33,167 nucleotides of DNA, taken from positions 1-33,167 of the forward strand of contig JACRMA010000021.1 in NCBI GenBank assembly GCA_016235085.1. The letters are read 5' to 3'. Positions 1 through 7,923 of this stretch are shown in pieces (position 1 is the stretch's first letter; the number at the start of each line of letters is the position of its first letter). Under the pieces are notes generated by a model, which worked only from the letters and a program-made list of their open reading frames with translations, was not told the origin of the DNA and ran no database searches. Origin of the DNA: Candidatus Zixiibacteriota bacterium. Its GTDB lineage: Bacteria; Zixibacteria; MSB-5A5; WJJR01. The position numbers and the translations under genes were made by a program.

Positions 1-1
1 C

Positions 2-1366
2 GCCGAACTGGAGGGCGGCGTGTCGATGAATCATGAGGTCCATGTCCTGGACCGCAGCGGGCACAAAACACCAGTTGAGGTCAGCGCCAGTCTGATCGAG
101 GTCCAGGGCCGAACGGTCGTGCTCGGCATATTCCGCGATATCTCAGAGCGGCAGCGCGCGGAAGCCGAGAACAAGATATTCCAGGAAAAACTGCAACGAA
201 TGGAGAAGATGGAATCGCTCGGGCTTCTGGCGGGAGGCGTCGCCCACGACTTGAACAACATGCTGGGACCGTTGGTGGCATATCCTGAGTTGATCCTGAT
301 GAAGCTCCCGGGGGACAGCCCGGTCCACAAGCATGTCACCAAAATCGGTGTCGCCGCACAGCAGGCGGCGGATGTCGTGCAGGATCTGCTCACGCTGGCG
401 CGCCGTGGCCGGTACGAGATGAACCCGTTGATCCTCAATGAAGTGATCAGCACCTATCTCGAGTCACCGGTCTACGATAAAATGTGCGAACGGCACCCTC
501 ATGTGCGCGTTGAAATGGATCTGGTCGACCCGCTCTATCCGATTCTGGGCTCGGCGATTCACCTGACGAAAGTGGTGGCCAATCTGGTCGCCAACGCTTT
601 CGACGCCATGCCGCGCGGCGGGGAGCTTACGATTCGCACGCGGAATCTGAATCTCGAGAAACTGGCCGATGGATTTCGGATCCCCCGTCCCGGGCCGCAT
701 GTCTCGCTGTCGATTCGCGATACGGGAATCGGCATCGACGCCAAGGACAAAGCCAAGATATTCGAACCTTACTATTCGACGAAGAAGATGGGGGCCAGCG
801 GCAGCGGCCTCGGGTTGTCGGTAGTCTACGGCGTTGTCAAGGATCACGGCGGGTACAGTGACGTGATCTCGGCGGTCGGTGAAGGCGCCGAATTCGTGCT
901 GTATTTCCCGGTGACCATGGCGGATCACCGTGATGAATTCAGCTCAACGAACGACATCAGGGGGCAGGGGACGGTGCTGGTCGTCGACGACTCGCCCGAA
1001 CAGCGCGAACTCGCGTCCGATCTGCTCTCCACGCTCGGGTATACTGTCACGACTGTCGCAAGCGGCCATGAGGCGGTCGATTATCTCAGCAAGACGCCTG
1101 CGGACATCGTGGTGATTGACATGATCCTGGAGCCTGGATTCGATGGACTCGACACTTACAGTGCCATCCTGGCATTGCGCCCTGATCAGAAAACGATCAT
1201 CATGACTGGATACTCTTCCACCGACCGCGTGACTGAAATGCAGCGGCTTGGCGCAGGTGCACTCGTCATGAAACCGTATACTGCTGAGACCATTGGGCTG
1301 GCGTTGCGCCATGAGCTGGACCGGCCACGGCGCCAGGCAAGTTCCACTTTAGTCGCCCACGCTTAA
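2..1366 (+). CDS. Hybrid sensor histidine kinase, 5'-truncated by the window edge
   Basis: The frame is open from base 2, so the true start lies upstream; the GTG at 20 is internal. The visible part begins with the end of a PAS domain (ending ...VVLGIFRDISERQ). Numbering from that GTG, a HisKA domain follows with phospho-acceptor His76 in AGGVAHDLNN. The ATPase domain has Asn192 (N box), DTGIGID at 234-240 and GSGLGL at 261-266. A C-terminal receiver domain spans about 318-435, with acidic residues Asp323/324, phospho-acceptor Asp367 and Lys418. By family knowledge it autophosphorylates on His and passes phosphate to its own receiver Asp. There is no DNA-binding output domain, so the receiver may act in a phosphorelay or as a phosphate sink. 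No cognate regulator is visible downstream. The family is certain; the signal and target are unknown. Confidence 0.93.
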   Translation, partial: AELEGGVSMNHEVHVLDRSGHKTPVEVSASLIEVQGRTVVLGIFRDISERQRAEAENKIFQEKLQRMEKMESLGLLAGGVAHDLNNMLGPLVAYPELILMKLPGDSPVHKHVTKIGVAAQQAADVVQDLLTLARRGRYEMNPLILNEVISTYLESPVYDKMCERHPHVRVEMDLVDPLYPILGSAIHLTKVVANLVANAFDAMPRGGELTIRTRNLNLEKLADGFRIPRPGPHVSLSIRDTGIGIDAKDKAKIFEPYYSTKKMGASGSGLGLSVVYGVVKDHGGYSDVISAVGEGAEFVLYFPVTMADHRDEFSSTNDIRGQGTVLVVDDSPEQRELASDLLSTLGYTVTTVASGHEAVDYLSKTPADIVVIDMILEPGFDGLDTYSAILALRPDQKTIIMTGYSSTDRVTEMQRLGAGALVMKPYTAETIGLALRHELDRPRRQASSTLVAHA

Positions 1367-1618
1367 GCTCTGGACTAGCCGAATCCCCAAGGTTAATCGC
1401 GCGAAATCCCCGTACCGTACCGCACATCGGGAGGACAAGTTGTACCAATCGGTGCGCTTGAAATCATGCAGCTCGCGCTCGTCGAAGGACCTGACGTGAG
1501 CCAGGCCCATAAACCATTGCGAGGCAAGAACGTACATGGCCGCGCGAACGACACTTGTGCGGGCACAGGATTTGATAATCATTGGGTCAGTGGAGTGAAA
1601 GAATCGAGGCTAATCACG

Positions 1619-2698
1619 ATGAACACTCAACTGACCACACTGCGCAAACCGCTCTTACTGGTGCTTCTGGCGCTCGTCATCTGCTGGCTTGGAATCGCCG
1701 GTTCGGCGTTCGGGCAGTCGCCACGAGACGAAGTGCGCGCGAAACTGGAACAGACTGATCGATTGCTCGAACGGGCCCGCGACGTGGTTGCGCAAATGGG
1801 TGGGCCAAAGGCCCACGAGATGCTCGGCGTTGGCGAGCGAATCCAGCGCCAGGCCTGGGATGCGTTCAACGCCGGGCGCTGGAATATGGCGGAGAAACTG
1901 ACGGAGACAGCACGCAAGAGCCTGATGGACCTGATCGGGTCGTTCCGCCAGGGCGAGGACAATGCCAACGAAGTGGAGCGGCAACTGGAGCACACCGACC
2001 ACGCATTGCAGGATGTGACGGACAAGCTGGGCGCGAACGCCGGGCAGGGACGGATGCGCCGTTTGGAGTCGGCCGCTGACATGCAACGGCGCGCGTGGGA
2101 CCTGTTCCGTCAGCAGCATCTGCGTCCGGCGTTGAACATGACACTGCAGGCACGTGAGATCGCTCTCAATATCGGAGGCGGAGGGCACGGCCCCGGACCA
2201 GGCCACGGCCCTGGGATGGGCGACCAGCCGGGTCTGGCGTTCGAGCCCCGCTTCGACCGTCTGCATGAGGCCGCCCTGCGGGTCGGCGAGAAGGTCGAGG
2301 AGAGCAACAACGACGCGGCGCGGGAGATGTTCCAGCGGGCACAGCGCGCCTTGGATGATGCGCGCGCCGCGCATGACGCCGGTGACGAGCGGCGTGCCGA
2401 CCAGATGTTGCGGATGGGACGGGATTTCCTCGAGCGCACCATGCGGCAGATTCAACGCGAGGTTCGCGGGGATCAGGTCGAACTGTTGATCTCCTCCGCC
2501 AAAGAGCGGCTCGATCTGCTGTCCGGTCCCGTTCAGGATTCCGGCGAGAAACGATTGAAGGATTGGCACGACCGGGCCGGCCAGGATTTGCAGGATGCAC
2601 AGGCAGCGTTGGGCAACGGGCGGATCAAGGAGGCCCTCGTTCAGACCCGCAAGGCGGTGTCCCTACTGGATAAAATTGCAGATGAATTGGGGCTGTGA
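1619..2698 (+). CDS. Secreted alpha-helical repeat protein, function unknown
   Basis: The 359-residue product starts at the ATG at 1619, which has GAGG about 10 bases upstream; the frame stays open further upstream but that stretch has no convincing start. Residues 1-32 form a signal peptide: a basic start, a hydrophobic core LLLVLLALVICWLGIA, then a small-residue end near AFG. The mature part is rich in Glu, Arg, Ala and Gln and predicted helical. It appears to hold four units of about 65-75 residues. The first two align visibly: LEQTDRLLERA with LEHTDHALQDV, and RQAWDAF with RRAWDLF. A Gly/His/Pro linker near residues 185-205 separates the two pairs. No catalytic motif is seen. It is probably a periplasmic or exported scaffold or binding protein. 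A strong terminator follows, so it is likely transcribed apart from the next gene. Confidence 0.8.
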   Translation: MNTQLTTLRKPLLLVLLALVICWLGIAGSAFGQSPRDEVRAKLEQTDRLLERARDVVAQMGGPKAHEMLGVGERIQRQAWDAFNAGRWNMAEKLTETARKSLMDLIGSFRQGEDNANEVERQLEHTDHALQDVTDKLGANAGQGRMRRLESAADMQRRAWDLFRQQHLRPALNMTLQAREIALNIGGGGHGPGPGHGPGMGDQPGLAFEPRFDRLHEAALRVGEKVEESNNDAAREMFQRAQRALDDARAAHDAGDERRADQMLRMGRDFLERTMRQIQREVRGDQVELLISSAKERLDLLSGPVQDSGEKRLKDWHDRAGQDLQDAQAALGNGRIKEALVQTRKAVSLLDKIADELGL

Positions 2699-2719
2699 AA
2701 CATAGATGAAGTGCGGTGC

Positions 2720-2751
2720 CCCCGGACGGCAGTGCCGTCCGGGGTTTTTTT
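2720..2751 (+). terminator. Rho-independent terminator after the helical-repeat gene
   Basis: A perfect GC-rich hairpin pairs CCCCGGACGGC with GCCGTCCGGGG around a 3-base loop and runs straight into seven Ts. It lies about 20 bases past the stop codon of the gene ending at 2698. Confidence 0.93.
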
Positions 2752-2787
2752 GTGTGATTTTCGAGGCAGATTGCTGAGTATTACGGA

Positions 2788-4086
2788 GTGAACTGCAGGA
2801 AACTGATAGGACCTACTGGACTGATACGACCTATTGGACGAATCCTGATGCTGGGGTGCCTGCTGGCGTGGGCTGAGAGCAGCGCACAACCGCTGCGACT
2901 GGAAATCACGCCGGGGATTGGCCATGATCGGTTCACCGAGACGTTCTTCCTCGATGACTCAACGTCCGTCAGTTCCGATTCCCTCGAGCAGATCAAGAAG
3001 ACGCAGTCGGACCTGCAGGAATCCTACGCCTCGCTCGGTCTTACGGGGTCCGCCAAGAACTGGCGGATCGAGAATACTGTTTATGCCACCAACAAAGCGT
3101 GGCGCGACATCGCCAACGGCCATGGCCGCTGGACGCGCGGAAAGTGGAAGACCGATTTCGACGGCCGACTGGAGTGGAAAGGCCCGACCAGGGACGATAC
3201 GGCCGCCGCGTCGTACACATACGTGCGACTCAGCATGACGCCGCAGTGGCGGTGGAACGACGCCTGGTCCTTGGTCGGTGCCGGGGATTGGGAAATGACG
3301 GATTATCTTCGCAACACATCCTACACGTACGGATACAACCGCCTCCGCGGCCAGATTGGCGCCAGCTATTTTGGCGATCTGATGCAGAGCTTCGACGCGC
3401 GCATTGGCCTCTCGCATCGCGCCGTTCCCGATTCGGCGGCGCTGGGGTACACGGAGGGTTTCCTGCGTCTGGACGCTTCCGGCTGGCAGATGGGACGATG
3501 GCGGCTGGAAGGCGAGTTCTCATTCGCCAATCGTGACTATCAAGCTACCGGCAACGAGAATGACTACCATCGCTGGTCGGCGGGAGCCGGAGTGGATTAC
3601 GACTGGTCGAAGCGCTGGCGGACCAGCCTCCAGTCCACATGGCAGTATTGGGACTACCGGCTTCCGGATGAAATCAACTTCAGTCTGCATGACGTTCAAT
3701 CCGAAGGAAGTGTTCGCTTGGCCGTCAGCGATCAATGGGAAACCGGCGCCGCAATCGAGGTCCGGCTCGAACGGGCCGTGGATGACTCCCTCTCCTCCAA
3801 CAATTACATCCAATGGGCGGCAGGCCCCCGGATTGTCTGGAATTCGGGACTGACCGTCTGGTCCGAACTGACTCCCAGGCTCGGTCATCGGAATTATGCC
3901 GATGGATCTTCGGTTTACGACGACTACTCGTTTTGGGACCTATTGCTGCAGGCCGATGTCGCCGGACCGGCTGGATCAACGGCATCGGCGACAATCACTT
4001 ACTCCTCCGAGCGGCATGCCGACCGGTCACGGGATGCGGCCTACCTCTATCTGGCGCTGTCACTCCGCCTCCCCATAAGACTCTAG
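2788..4086 (+). CDS. Probable outer-membrane beta-barrel protein
   Basis: The product is 432 residues from the GTG at 2788, or 412 from the ATG at 2848. The GTG start gives a better signal peptide: basic residues R, K, R, R, then ILMLGCLLAW, then a small-residue end near SSAQ. However, that stretch is encoded by a small tandem repeat and neither start has a clear ribosome site. The mature protein alternates polar and aromatic residues, is rich in Trp, Tyr, Arg and Asp, and has many short strand-like segments such as WRTSLQSTWQYW and WSELTPRLGH. It ends in a strand-like tail, AYLYLALSLRL. This pattern is typical of outer-membrane barrels. No named family was recognised. It lies downstream of a terminator and so probably has its own promoter. 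A channel, porin or surface-exposed role is inferred only. Confidence 0.7.
   Translation: MNCRKLIGPTGLIRPIGRILMLGCLLAWAESSAQPLRLEITPGIGHDRFTETFFLDDSTSVSSDSLEQIKKTQSDLQESYASLGLTGSAKNWRIENTVYATNKAWRDIANGHGRWTRGKWKTDFDGRLEWKGPTRDDTAAASYTYVRLSMTPQWRWNDAWSLVGAGDWEMTDYLRNTSYTYGYNRLRGQIGASYFGDLMQSFDARIGLSHRAVPDSAALGYTEGFLRLDASGWQMGRWRLEGEFSFANRDYQATGNENDYHRWSAGAGVDYDWSKRWRTSLQSTWQYWDYRLPDEINFSLHDVQSEGSVRLAVSDQWETGAAIEVRLERAVDDSLSSNNYIQWAAGPRIVWNSGLTVWSELTPRLGHRNYADGSSVYDDYSFWDLLLQADVAGPAGSTASATITYSSERHADRSRDAAYLYLALSLRLPIRL
2791..2847 (+). repeat. Short 9-10 bp tandem repeat at the 5' end of the next gene
   Basis: About six degenerate units follow one another, such as AACTGATAGG, ACCTACTGG, ACTGATACG, ACCTATTGG and ACGAATCCT. 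Alternate units are the more alike, giving an 18-base period. The repeat falls in frame between the GTG at 2788 and the ATG at 2848, where it would encode GLIRPIGR-like residues. Confidence 0.6.
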
Positions 4087-4370
4087 TGAAACCCACCGCC
4101 CCCTCAAAAAAAGTGCGGCGGCCGGGAACCAATACCAATTTCATCTTGTTTCTGCAACGGATTGGCGAAACACGGCCCGGGCGCTGTGTGCGTCTCTCCG
4201 TGGTTCATCGGATGATCTGAAGTGTCAATGGGAGTGAAGCGCCGCTGGCAAGGCGTGCCGGAAACAGCCGGTAGCGCCGGCAGTACTTCCCGCCCGTTAC
4301 GAAAACACCGACTGCTCAAGCGCTGTTAGATACAATCGACGAATCCTTACCAACAAGGCGGGAGGTCAAG

Positions 4371-4841
4371 ATGAGGAGTGCGAGAATCGCGTGCGCCACG
4401 CTGATCGTTCTGGCAATCGGAGCCAATGCGCAAGCGACGCTGAGAACCGTGACAGTGGACGAAACGACGCTTCGGTTCAAACCGGACACACTGGTCATCC
4501 ACGTCGGCGACATCGTTCAGTGGGTCAACCCAGCGGGGAATGTTATGGGCCATACGTCGACCAGCGGGACGGGGTCGGCCGACCCGAACACCGGCAAGCA
4601 TTGGGACCTCGGCCCGTTTGGGCCCGGGACATCGGTTCAGCATCGGTTCACCGGCCCCGGCACCTATCCGTACTACTGCATACCACATGAACTCAGCGGG
4701 ATGAAGGGCAAGATTGTGGTGCTCAACGCCGTGGACGCCACCGGCACGGGCGCAAAAGCGGCGCTGGTGGCACTGCTATTATTGGTCGGCGGATACGCGA
4801 TCTGGAAACGGCGCTCGGTCCCCGCGACATCAAGAAGCTAA
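4371..4841 (+). CDS. Membrane-anchored cupredoxin (plastocyanin-like) protein
   Basis: The 156-residue product has a strong GGAGGT ribosome site 4 bases before the ATG. Residues 1-23 are a signal peptide. A cupredoxin domain follows at about 24-120. The type 1 copper ligands are visible: a His in VMGHTSTSG, and Cys, His and Met in YYCIPHELSGM, with the plastocyanin spacing C-x2-H-x4-M. A C-terminal hydrophobic helix (AALVALLLLVGGYAIW) followed by KRR should anchor the protein with the copper domain outside the cytoplasm. By family knowledge it should carry single electrons via Cu(I)/Cu(II); its redox partner is not in view. It stands alone, with its own ribosome site and a large terminator hairpin just downstream, so it is likely monocistronic. 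Confidence 0.9.
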   Translation: MRSARIACATLIVLAIGANAQATLRTVTVDETTLRFKPDTLVIHVGDIVQWVNPAGNVMGHTSTSGTGSADPNTGKHWDLGPFGPGTSVQHRFTGPGTYPYYCIPHELSGMKGKIVVLNAVDATGTGAKAALVALLLLVGGYAIWKRRSVPATSRS

Positions 4842-4873
4842 CCTCTCAGTCCTGGTTTACACTCCAGCACAAC

Positions 4874-4920
4874 GACAATCTTCGCCGTCCGCTTTGGCGG
4901 ACAGCGAAGATTGTCCTTTT
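4874..4920 (+). terminator. Large terminator hairpin after the cupredoxin gene
   Basis: The arm GACAATCTTCGC (4874-4885) pairs with GCGAAGATTGTC (4904-4915), and GTCCGC pairs with GCGGAC inside it. A short T-run (CTTTT) follows. It lies 32 bases beyond the stop codon. Confidence 0.85.
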
Positions 4921-4967
4921 CGCGGGCTCCGATTGCAGAGCACGAGATCGCATCGGTGCAAGGAGCC

Positions 4968-5061
4968 GGGGCTGACGCCATTGGGCTGAAAGCCCATCGC
5001 CCGACCGTCGGTTCCGCAGAAATGCGGACGAGGGGCTTTCTGCCCCTTGCCTTTCGGCCCC
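4968..5061. repeat. Head-to-head pair of a dispersed palindromic element (GGGCTGAAAGCCC type)
   Basis: This occupies most of the 343-base gap 4842-5184. The first copy is at 4968-5003, with core GGGCTGAAAGCCC. An inverted copy is at 5025-5061, with core GGGGCTTTCTGCCCC. A small TCCGCA-GAAA-TGCGGA hairpin sits between them. The same element recurs at 12426-12461, matching the first copy at most of 36 positions and the second in reverse complement. No coding sequence was seen in this gap. Confidence 0.7.
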
Positions 5062-5184
5062 TTGCGATCGCCGGCACCGAGGCGTGCTCGCAGTCGAAGC
5101 GACGAGACGTCGATTTGTCAGATTGCAGGTTTCGGGGGATTTGACTATACTGCGGCGAAGACAAGTCCAAAGAGTGAGGGTAAG

Positions 5185-5958
5185 ATGCTTCTGCCCCTGC
5201 AACGAGGAATTCTGTACGGGCCGGTTCATTCGCGCCGATACGGCCGGTCGCTGGGAATCAACCTGATGCCCGGACGGTTCAAACTGTGCTCGTTCAACTG
5301 CATCTACTGCCATTATGGTTGGACCAAAACCTGCACAATGGACGTGACCGATCATGCGAACGACATGCCGGCCATTGCCGAGGCCGTGGCGGCCATTGAG
5401 CAGGCGTTCCAATCGCATGTCGAATTCGACCTGATTACGTTCTCCGGCAACGGGGAACCGACGTTGTACCCGGGGTTCGCCGAGTTGGTCGCCGAGGTCG
5501 TCCGGTTGCGCGACCAGTACCGGCCATTCGTCAGTATCGCGCTGCTATCCAACGCCACCGGACTTGTGAATCCGCCGGTGCGCGACTGTATCAGCAAACT
5601 GGACTTGCCGGTATTCAAACTCGATGCGGGCAGCGAAGAGACATTCCACCGAATGAACCGTCCCGCCGGCGGAATTCAGTTCGGCAAACTCGTTGAGCTT
5701 CTCGCCTCAATTCCCAAGATCAATCTGCAGACTGTCATGGTCGACGGTGAGCCGGCGAATACAACCTGTGCTGAAATTCACGCCTATTCAGAGAAGGTCG
5801 GACACATCCGTCCCAAAGAAGTCCACATGTATTCGATTGACCGGCCCACGCCCGATACGCGCATTACACTCGTTCCGCCGCAACGGCTGCTGGAGATTGC
5901 GGCGCAAGTCGAGGATTCAACCGGGGTCCCGGTTCGGACATTTGGGGCGAGAGGGTGA
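5185..5958 (+). CDS. Radical SAM protein
   Basis: The 257-residue product starts at the ATG at 5185, which has GAGGG 4 bases upstream; the open frame extends upstream through repeat DNA and was not used. Near residues 38-45, CSFNCIYC is the CxxxCxxC motif that binds the [4Fe-4S] cluster cleaving S-adenosylmethionine. FSGNGEPTLYP is the glycine-rich SAM-binding segment. The overall look is of the short radical SAM proteins grouped with wyosine-synthase-like enzymes (COG0731). The substrate is not known and no extra Fe-S domain is seen. A possible sigma70 promoter has -10 TATACT at 5146, with only a weak -35 (TTGCAG at 5123, 17-base spacer). It converges on the RNase E/G gene with a palindromic repeat between them. 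Confidence 0.85.
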   Translation: MLLPLQRGILYGPVHSRRYGRSLGINLMPGRFKLCSFNCIYCHYGWTKTCTMDVTDHANDMPAIAEAVAAIEQAFQSHVEFDLITFSGNGEPTLYPGFAELVAEVVRLRDQYRPFVSIALLSNATGLVNPPVRDCISKLDLPVFKLDAGSEETFHRMNRPAGGIQFGKLVELLASIPKINLQTVMVDGEPANTTCAEIHAYSEKVGHIRPKEVHMYSIDRPTPDTRITLVPPQRLLEIAAQVEDSTGVPVRTFGARG

Positions 5959-6003
5959 GGGCACGCGAAGCGTGCCCTGCGATTACACGCAATTGACCTT
6001 GGT

Positions 6004-6030
6004 TTGGTGGCACGGGCATCCTGCCCGTGC
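6004..6030. repeat. Palindromic repeat between convergent genes
   Basis: GCACGGGCA-TCC-TGCCCGTGC at 6010-6030, preceded by TTGGTG. The same 27 bases recur in reverse complement at 12722-12748. It sits 2 bases beyond the RNase E/G stop codon and about 50 bases beyond the radical SAM stop. It could end transcription from both sides, although no T-run is present. Confidence 0.75.
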
Positions 6031-6032
6031 TT

Positions 6033-7700
6033 CTACTTCACACCCCTCGGATTGAACATGTCCGTCAGTTCCACGTTGTCCTCGGCGGAGAAGATGCGAT
6101 ACCGCTGTGGCGTGAGGAGCTGGTCGGATTCGAGATAGATGTCGCTCTTGATCATCTTACGGATGCGTTTCAGGCGCTCATCTTTGTTGTGCGACAGGTG
6201 TTCCGAAATGTTGGGGTGAACGATCAGGCGGAACTTGCGCACATCGGAGGCCAGGCGCGCACGGATGAACCAGCGTTCGATCTTGGCCGCGACTGTTTCC
6301 GCTGACAGCACCCGTCCGGTGCCCTCACATGTCGGGCAGGGATCCGAGAGCTTGAGCAAGAGGGCCGGACGAATGCGTTGCCGGGTCATTTCGATCAGGC
6401 CGTACTCGGAGATCGGGGCGATGGAATTCTTGGCGCGGTCGCGCGCGAAGGCCATCTGGAATTCCTCGTAGACACGGCGGCGGTTCGAGTGATGCATCAT
6501 GTCGATAAAGTCGATCACGATCAGGCCGCCGATATCGCGCAGACGCACCTGGCGGGCCACCTCTTGTGCGGCCTCGAGATTCGCGCGCAGGATCGTATCT
6601 TCCTGCGAAGTTTTGCCCACAAACCGTCCGGTGTTGACATCGATGGTGACCATGGCTTCCGTCTGATCGATAACGAGGAAACAGCCGCGTTTGAACCAGA
6701 CTTTGCGCTCCAGCATCTTCTCGATTTCCGCTTCGATGCCGAACAGGTCGAAAATCGGCACTTCGCCCTTGTAGAATTCGACACGGTCCTTCAGTTCCGG
6801 CGCGACGTCCTTGCAGAATGACACGATTTCCTTGTAGAGCTTCTTGTCATCGACTGTCAGGCGCTGGACTTCTTCGGTGAAGATGTCGCGCAGCATGGAG
6901 CCGGTCATGTCCAGCTCGCGGTAGAGACAGTACGGGGCATCCTTCTTTTCGGAATCCTTCTTGATCTGCTTCCACTTCTTGACCAGATCTTTGATATCAT
7001 TCTTGAAATCGGATGCTTCGCATCCCTCGGCCTCGGTGCGGGCAATAAGTCCGCATCCTTCGGGCAAGAGCGGCTGCAGCACTTCGCGCAGGCGCCGTTT
7101 CTCGGGCCAACTGGTGATGCGTTTGGAGACGCGCACGCGGCTTTCGTCGGGGACCAGAACCACGAGGCGTCCGGGGATCGACACTTTGGTCGTCAGGCGA
7201 GCGCCCTTGGTGCCCAGGGGTTCTTTGATGACCTGAACCAGGACAATCTGATCCTTCTTGATCACGTCCTGGATATTGGCGCGGTATTCCTTGCGCACCA
7301 ACTCGGCCTTGGGTTCGGTTTCCTCGACTTCTTCGCTTTCGTCTTCTTCCTCATCGGCCCGGCCGATGTCGGAGACATGCAGGAACGCCGTACGCGCCTC
7401 GCCGATTTCGACGAAGGCCGCCTGCATTCCGGGGAAGACCGAGCTGATGACACCCTTGTAGATGTTCCCCGCGAGCTTGATTTCCTCCGGCCGCTCGTAC
7501 CACATCTCGACCAGCTTGTCGTCTTCCATGATCGCGATGCGCGTTTCTTCTTCGCCGGCGTTGATGACAATGTCTTTCTTGACCGGCGGCAGAGGCCCCG
7601 GCGGCGGCTCCCAATGCGGCCGGCGCGGTTTGTGCGGACGGCCTTTGTCACCGGTGCGTTCGCGGCCGGATGGTGGACGTTTGTGTGTTGGCTTTACCAT
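6033..7700 (-). CDS. rng: Ribonuclease E/G family endoribonuclease
   Basis: The 555-residue product starts at the ATG at 7700; a TTG 15 bases upstream is possible but has no ribosome site. A basic, proline-rich N-terminal tail of about 45 residues comes first. An S1 RNA-binding domain follows (GNIYKGVISSVFPGMQAAFV), interrupted by an acidic insert DEEEDESEEVEE. The catalytic domain holds the two metal-binding aspartates, in TIDVNTGRFVGK near 353 and LIVIDFIDMMHH near 396. A CPTCEGTGR zinc-link motif lies near 453. It lacks the long C-terminal scaffold of RNase E, so it is RNase G-like. By family knowledge it cuts single-stranded RNA in rRNA/tRNA maturation and mRNA decay, in the cytoplasm. 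It is separated from fmt by 223 bases holding a repeat element, so co-transcription with fmt is uncertain. Confidence 0.93.
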   Translation of the reverse strand: MVKPTHKRPPSGRERTGDKGRPHKPRRPHWEPPPGPLPPVKKDIVINAGEEETRIAIMEDDKLVEMWYERPEEIKLAGNIYKGVISSVFPGMQAAFVEIGEARTAFLHVSDIGRADEEEDESEEVEETEPKAELVRKEYRANIQDVIKKDQIVLVQVIKEPLGTKGARLTTKVSIPGRLVVLVPDESRVRVSKRITSWPEKRRLREVLQPLLPEGCGLIARTEAEGCEASDFKNDIKDLVKKWKQIKKDSEKKDAPYCLYRELDMTGSMLRDIFTEEVQRLTVDDKKLYKEIVSFCKDVAPELKDRVEFYKGEVPIFDLFGIEAEIEKMLERKVWFKRGCFLVIDQTEAMVTIDVNTGRFVGKTSQEDTILRANLEAAQEVARQVRLRDIGGLIVIDFIDMMHHSNRRRVYEEFQMAFARDRAKNSIAPISEYGLIEMTRQRIRPALLLKLSDPCPTCEGTGRVLSAETVAAKIERWFIRARLASDVRKFRLIVHPNISEHLSHNKDERLKRIRKMIKSDIYLESDQLLTPQRYRIFSAEDNVELTDMFNPRGVK

Positions 7701-7790
7701 GGTTGATGGTTCCAATCTAGGTTACGAAAAACTCGATTTTGAATCTTCAGTTCCCCCTGCCAACTACTAGACCATTCGGCACGAAGGGAT

Positions 7791-7915
7791 TGTGGCGCAG
7801 GCGCCCTCGCCTGCGTTCACCGCAAGGCGGTGAAACCTCTGCCTTGCAGACGACAGGCTTTCGTCTCTGTGGACCGCGCGGGCAAGCGCACGCGGCTGAG
7901 GGCGGCCGCGCCACA
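7791..7915. repeat. Composite palindromic element bounded by TGTGGCGC/GCGCCACA
   Basis: Ends TGTGGCGC (7791-7798) and GCGCCACA (7908-7915) form an 8-base inverted repeat around about 109 bases. Inside are several hairpins: CGCAGGCG/CGCCTGCG (7796-7815), TTCACCGC/GGCGGTGAA, AGACGA/TCGTCT and CCGCG/CGCGG. A shorter element with identical ends lies at 30083-30112. No open frame or terminal duplication was seen. Confidence 0.65.
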
Positions 7916-7923
7916 CTTTGGAC

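Noticed and set aside
464-928. Long antisense frames over the kinase, helical-repeat and OM genes at the left end
   Set aside because: They are shadows of clearly coding plus-strand genes, with no motif or ribosome site.
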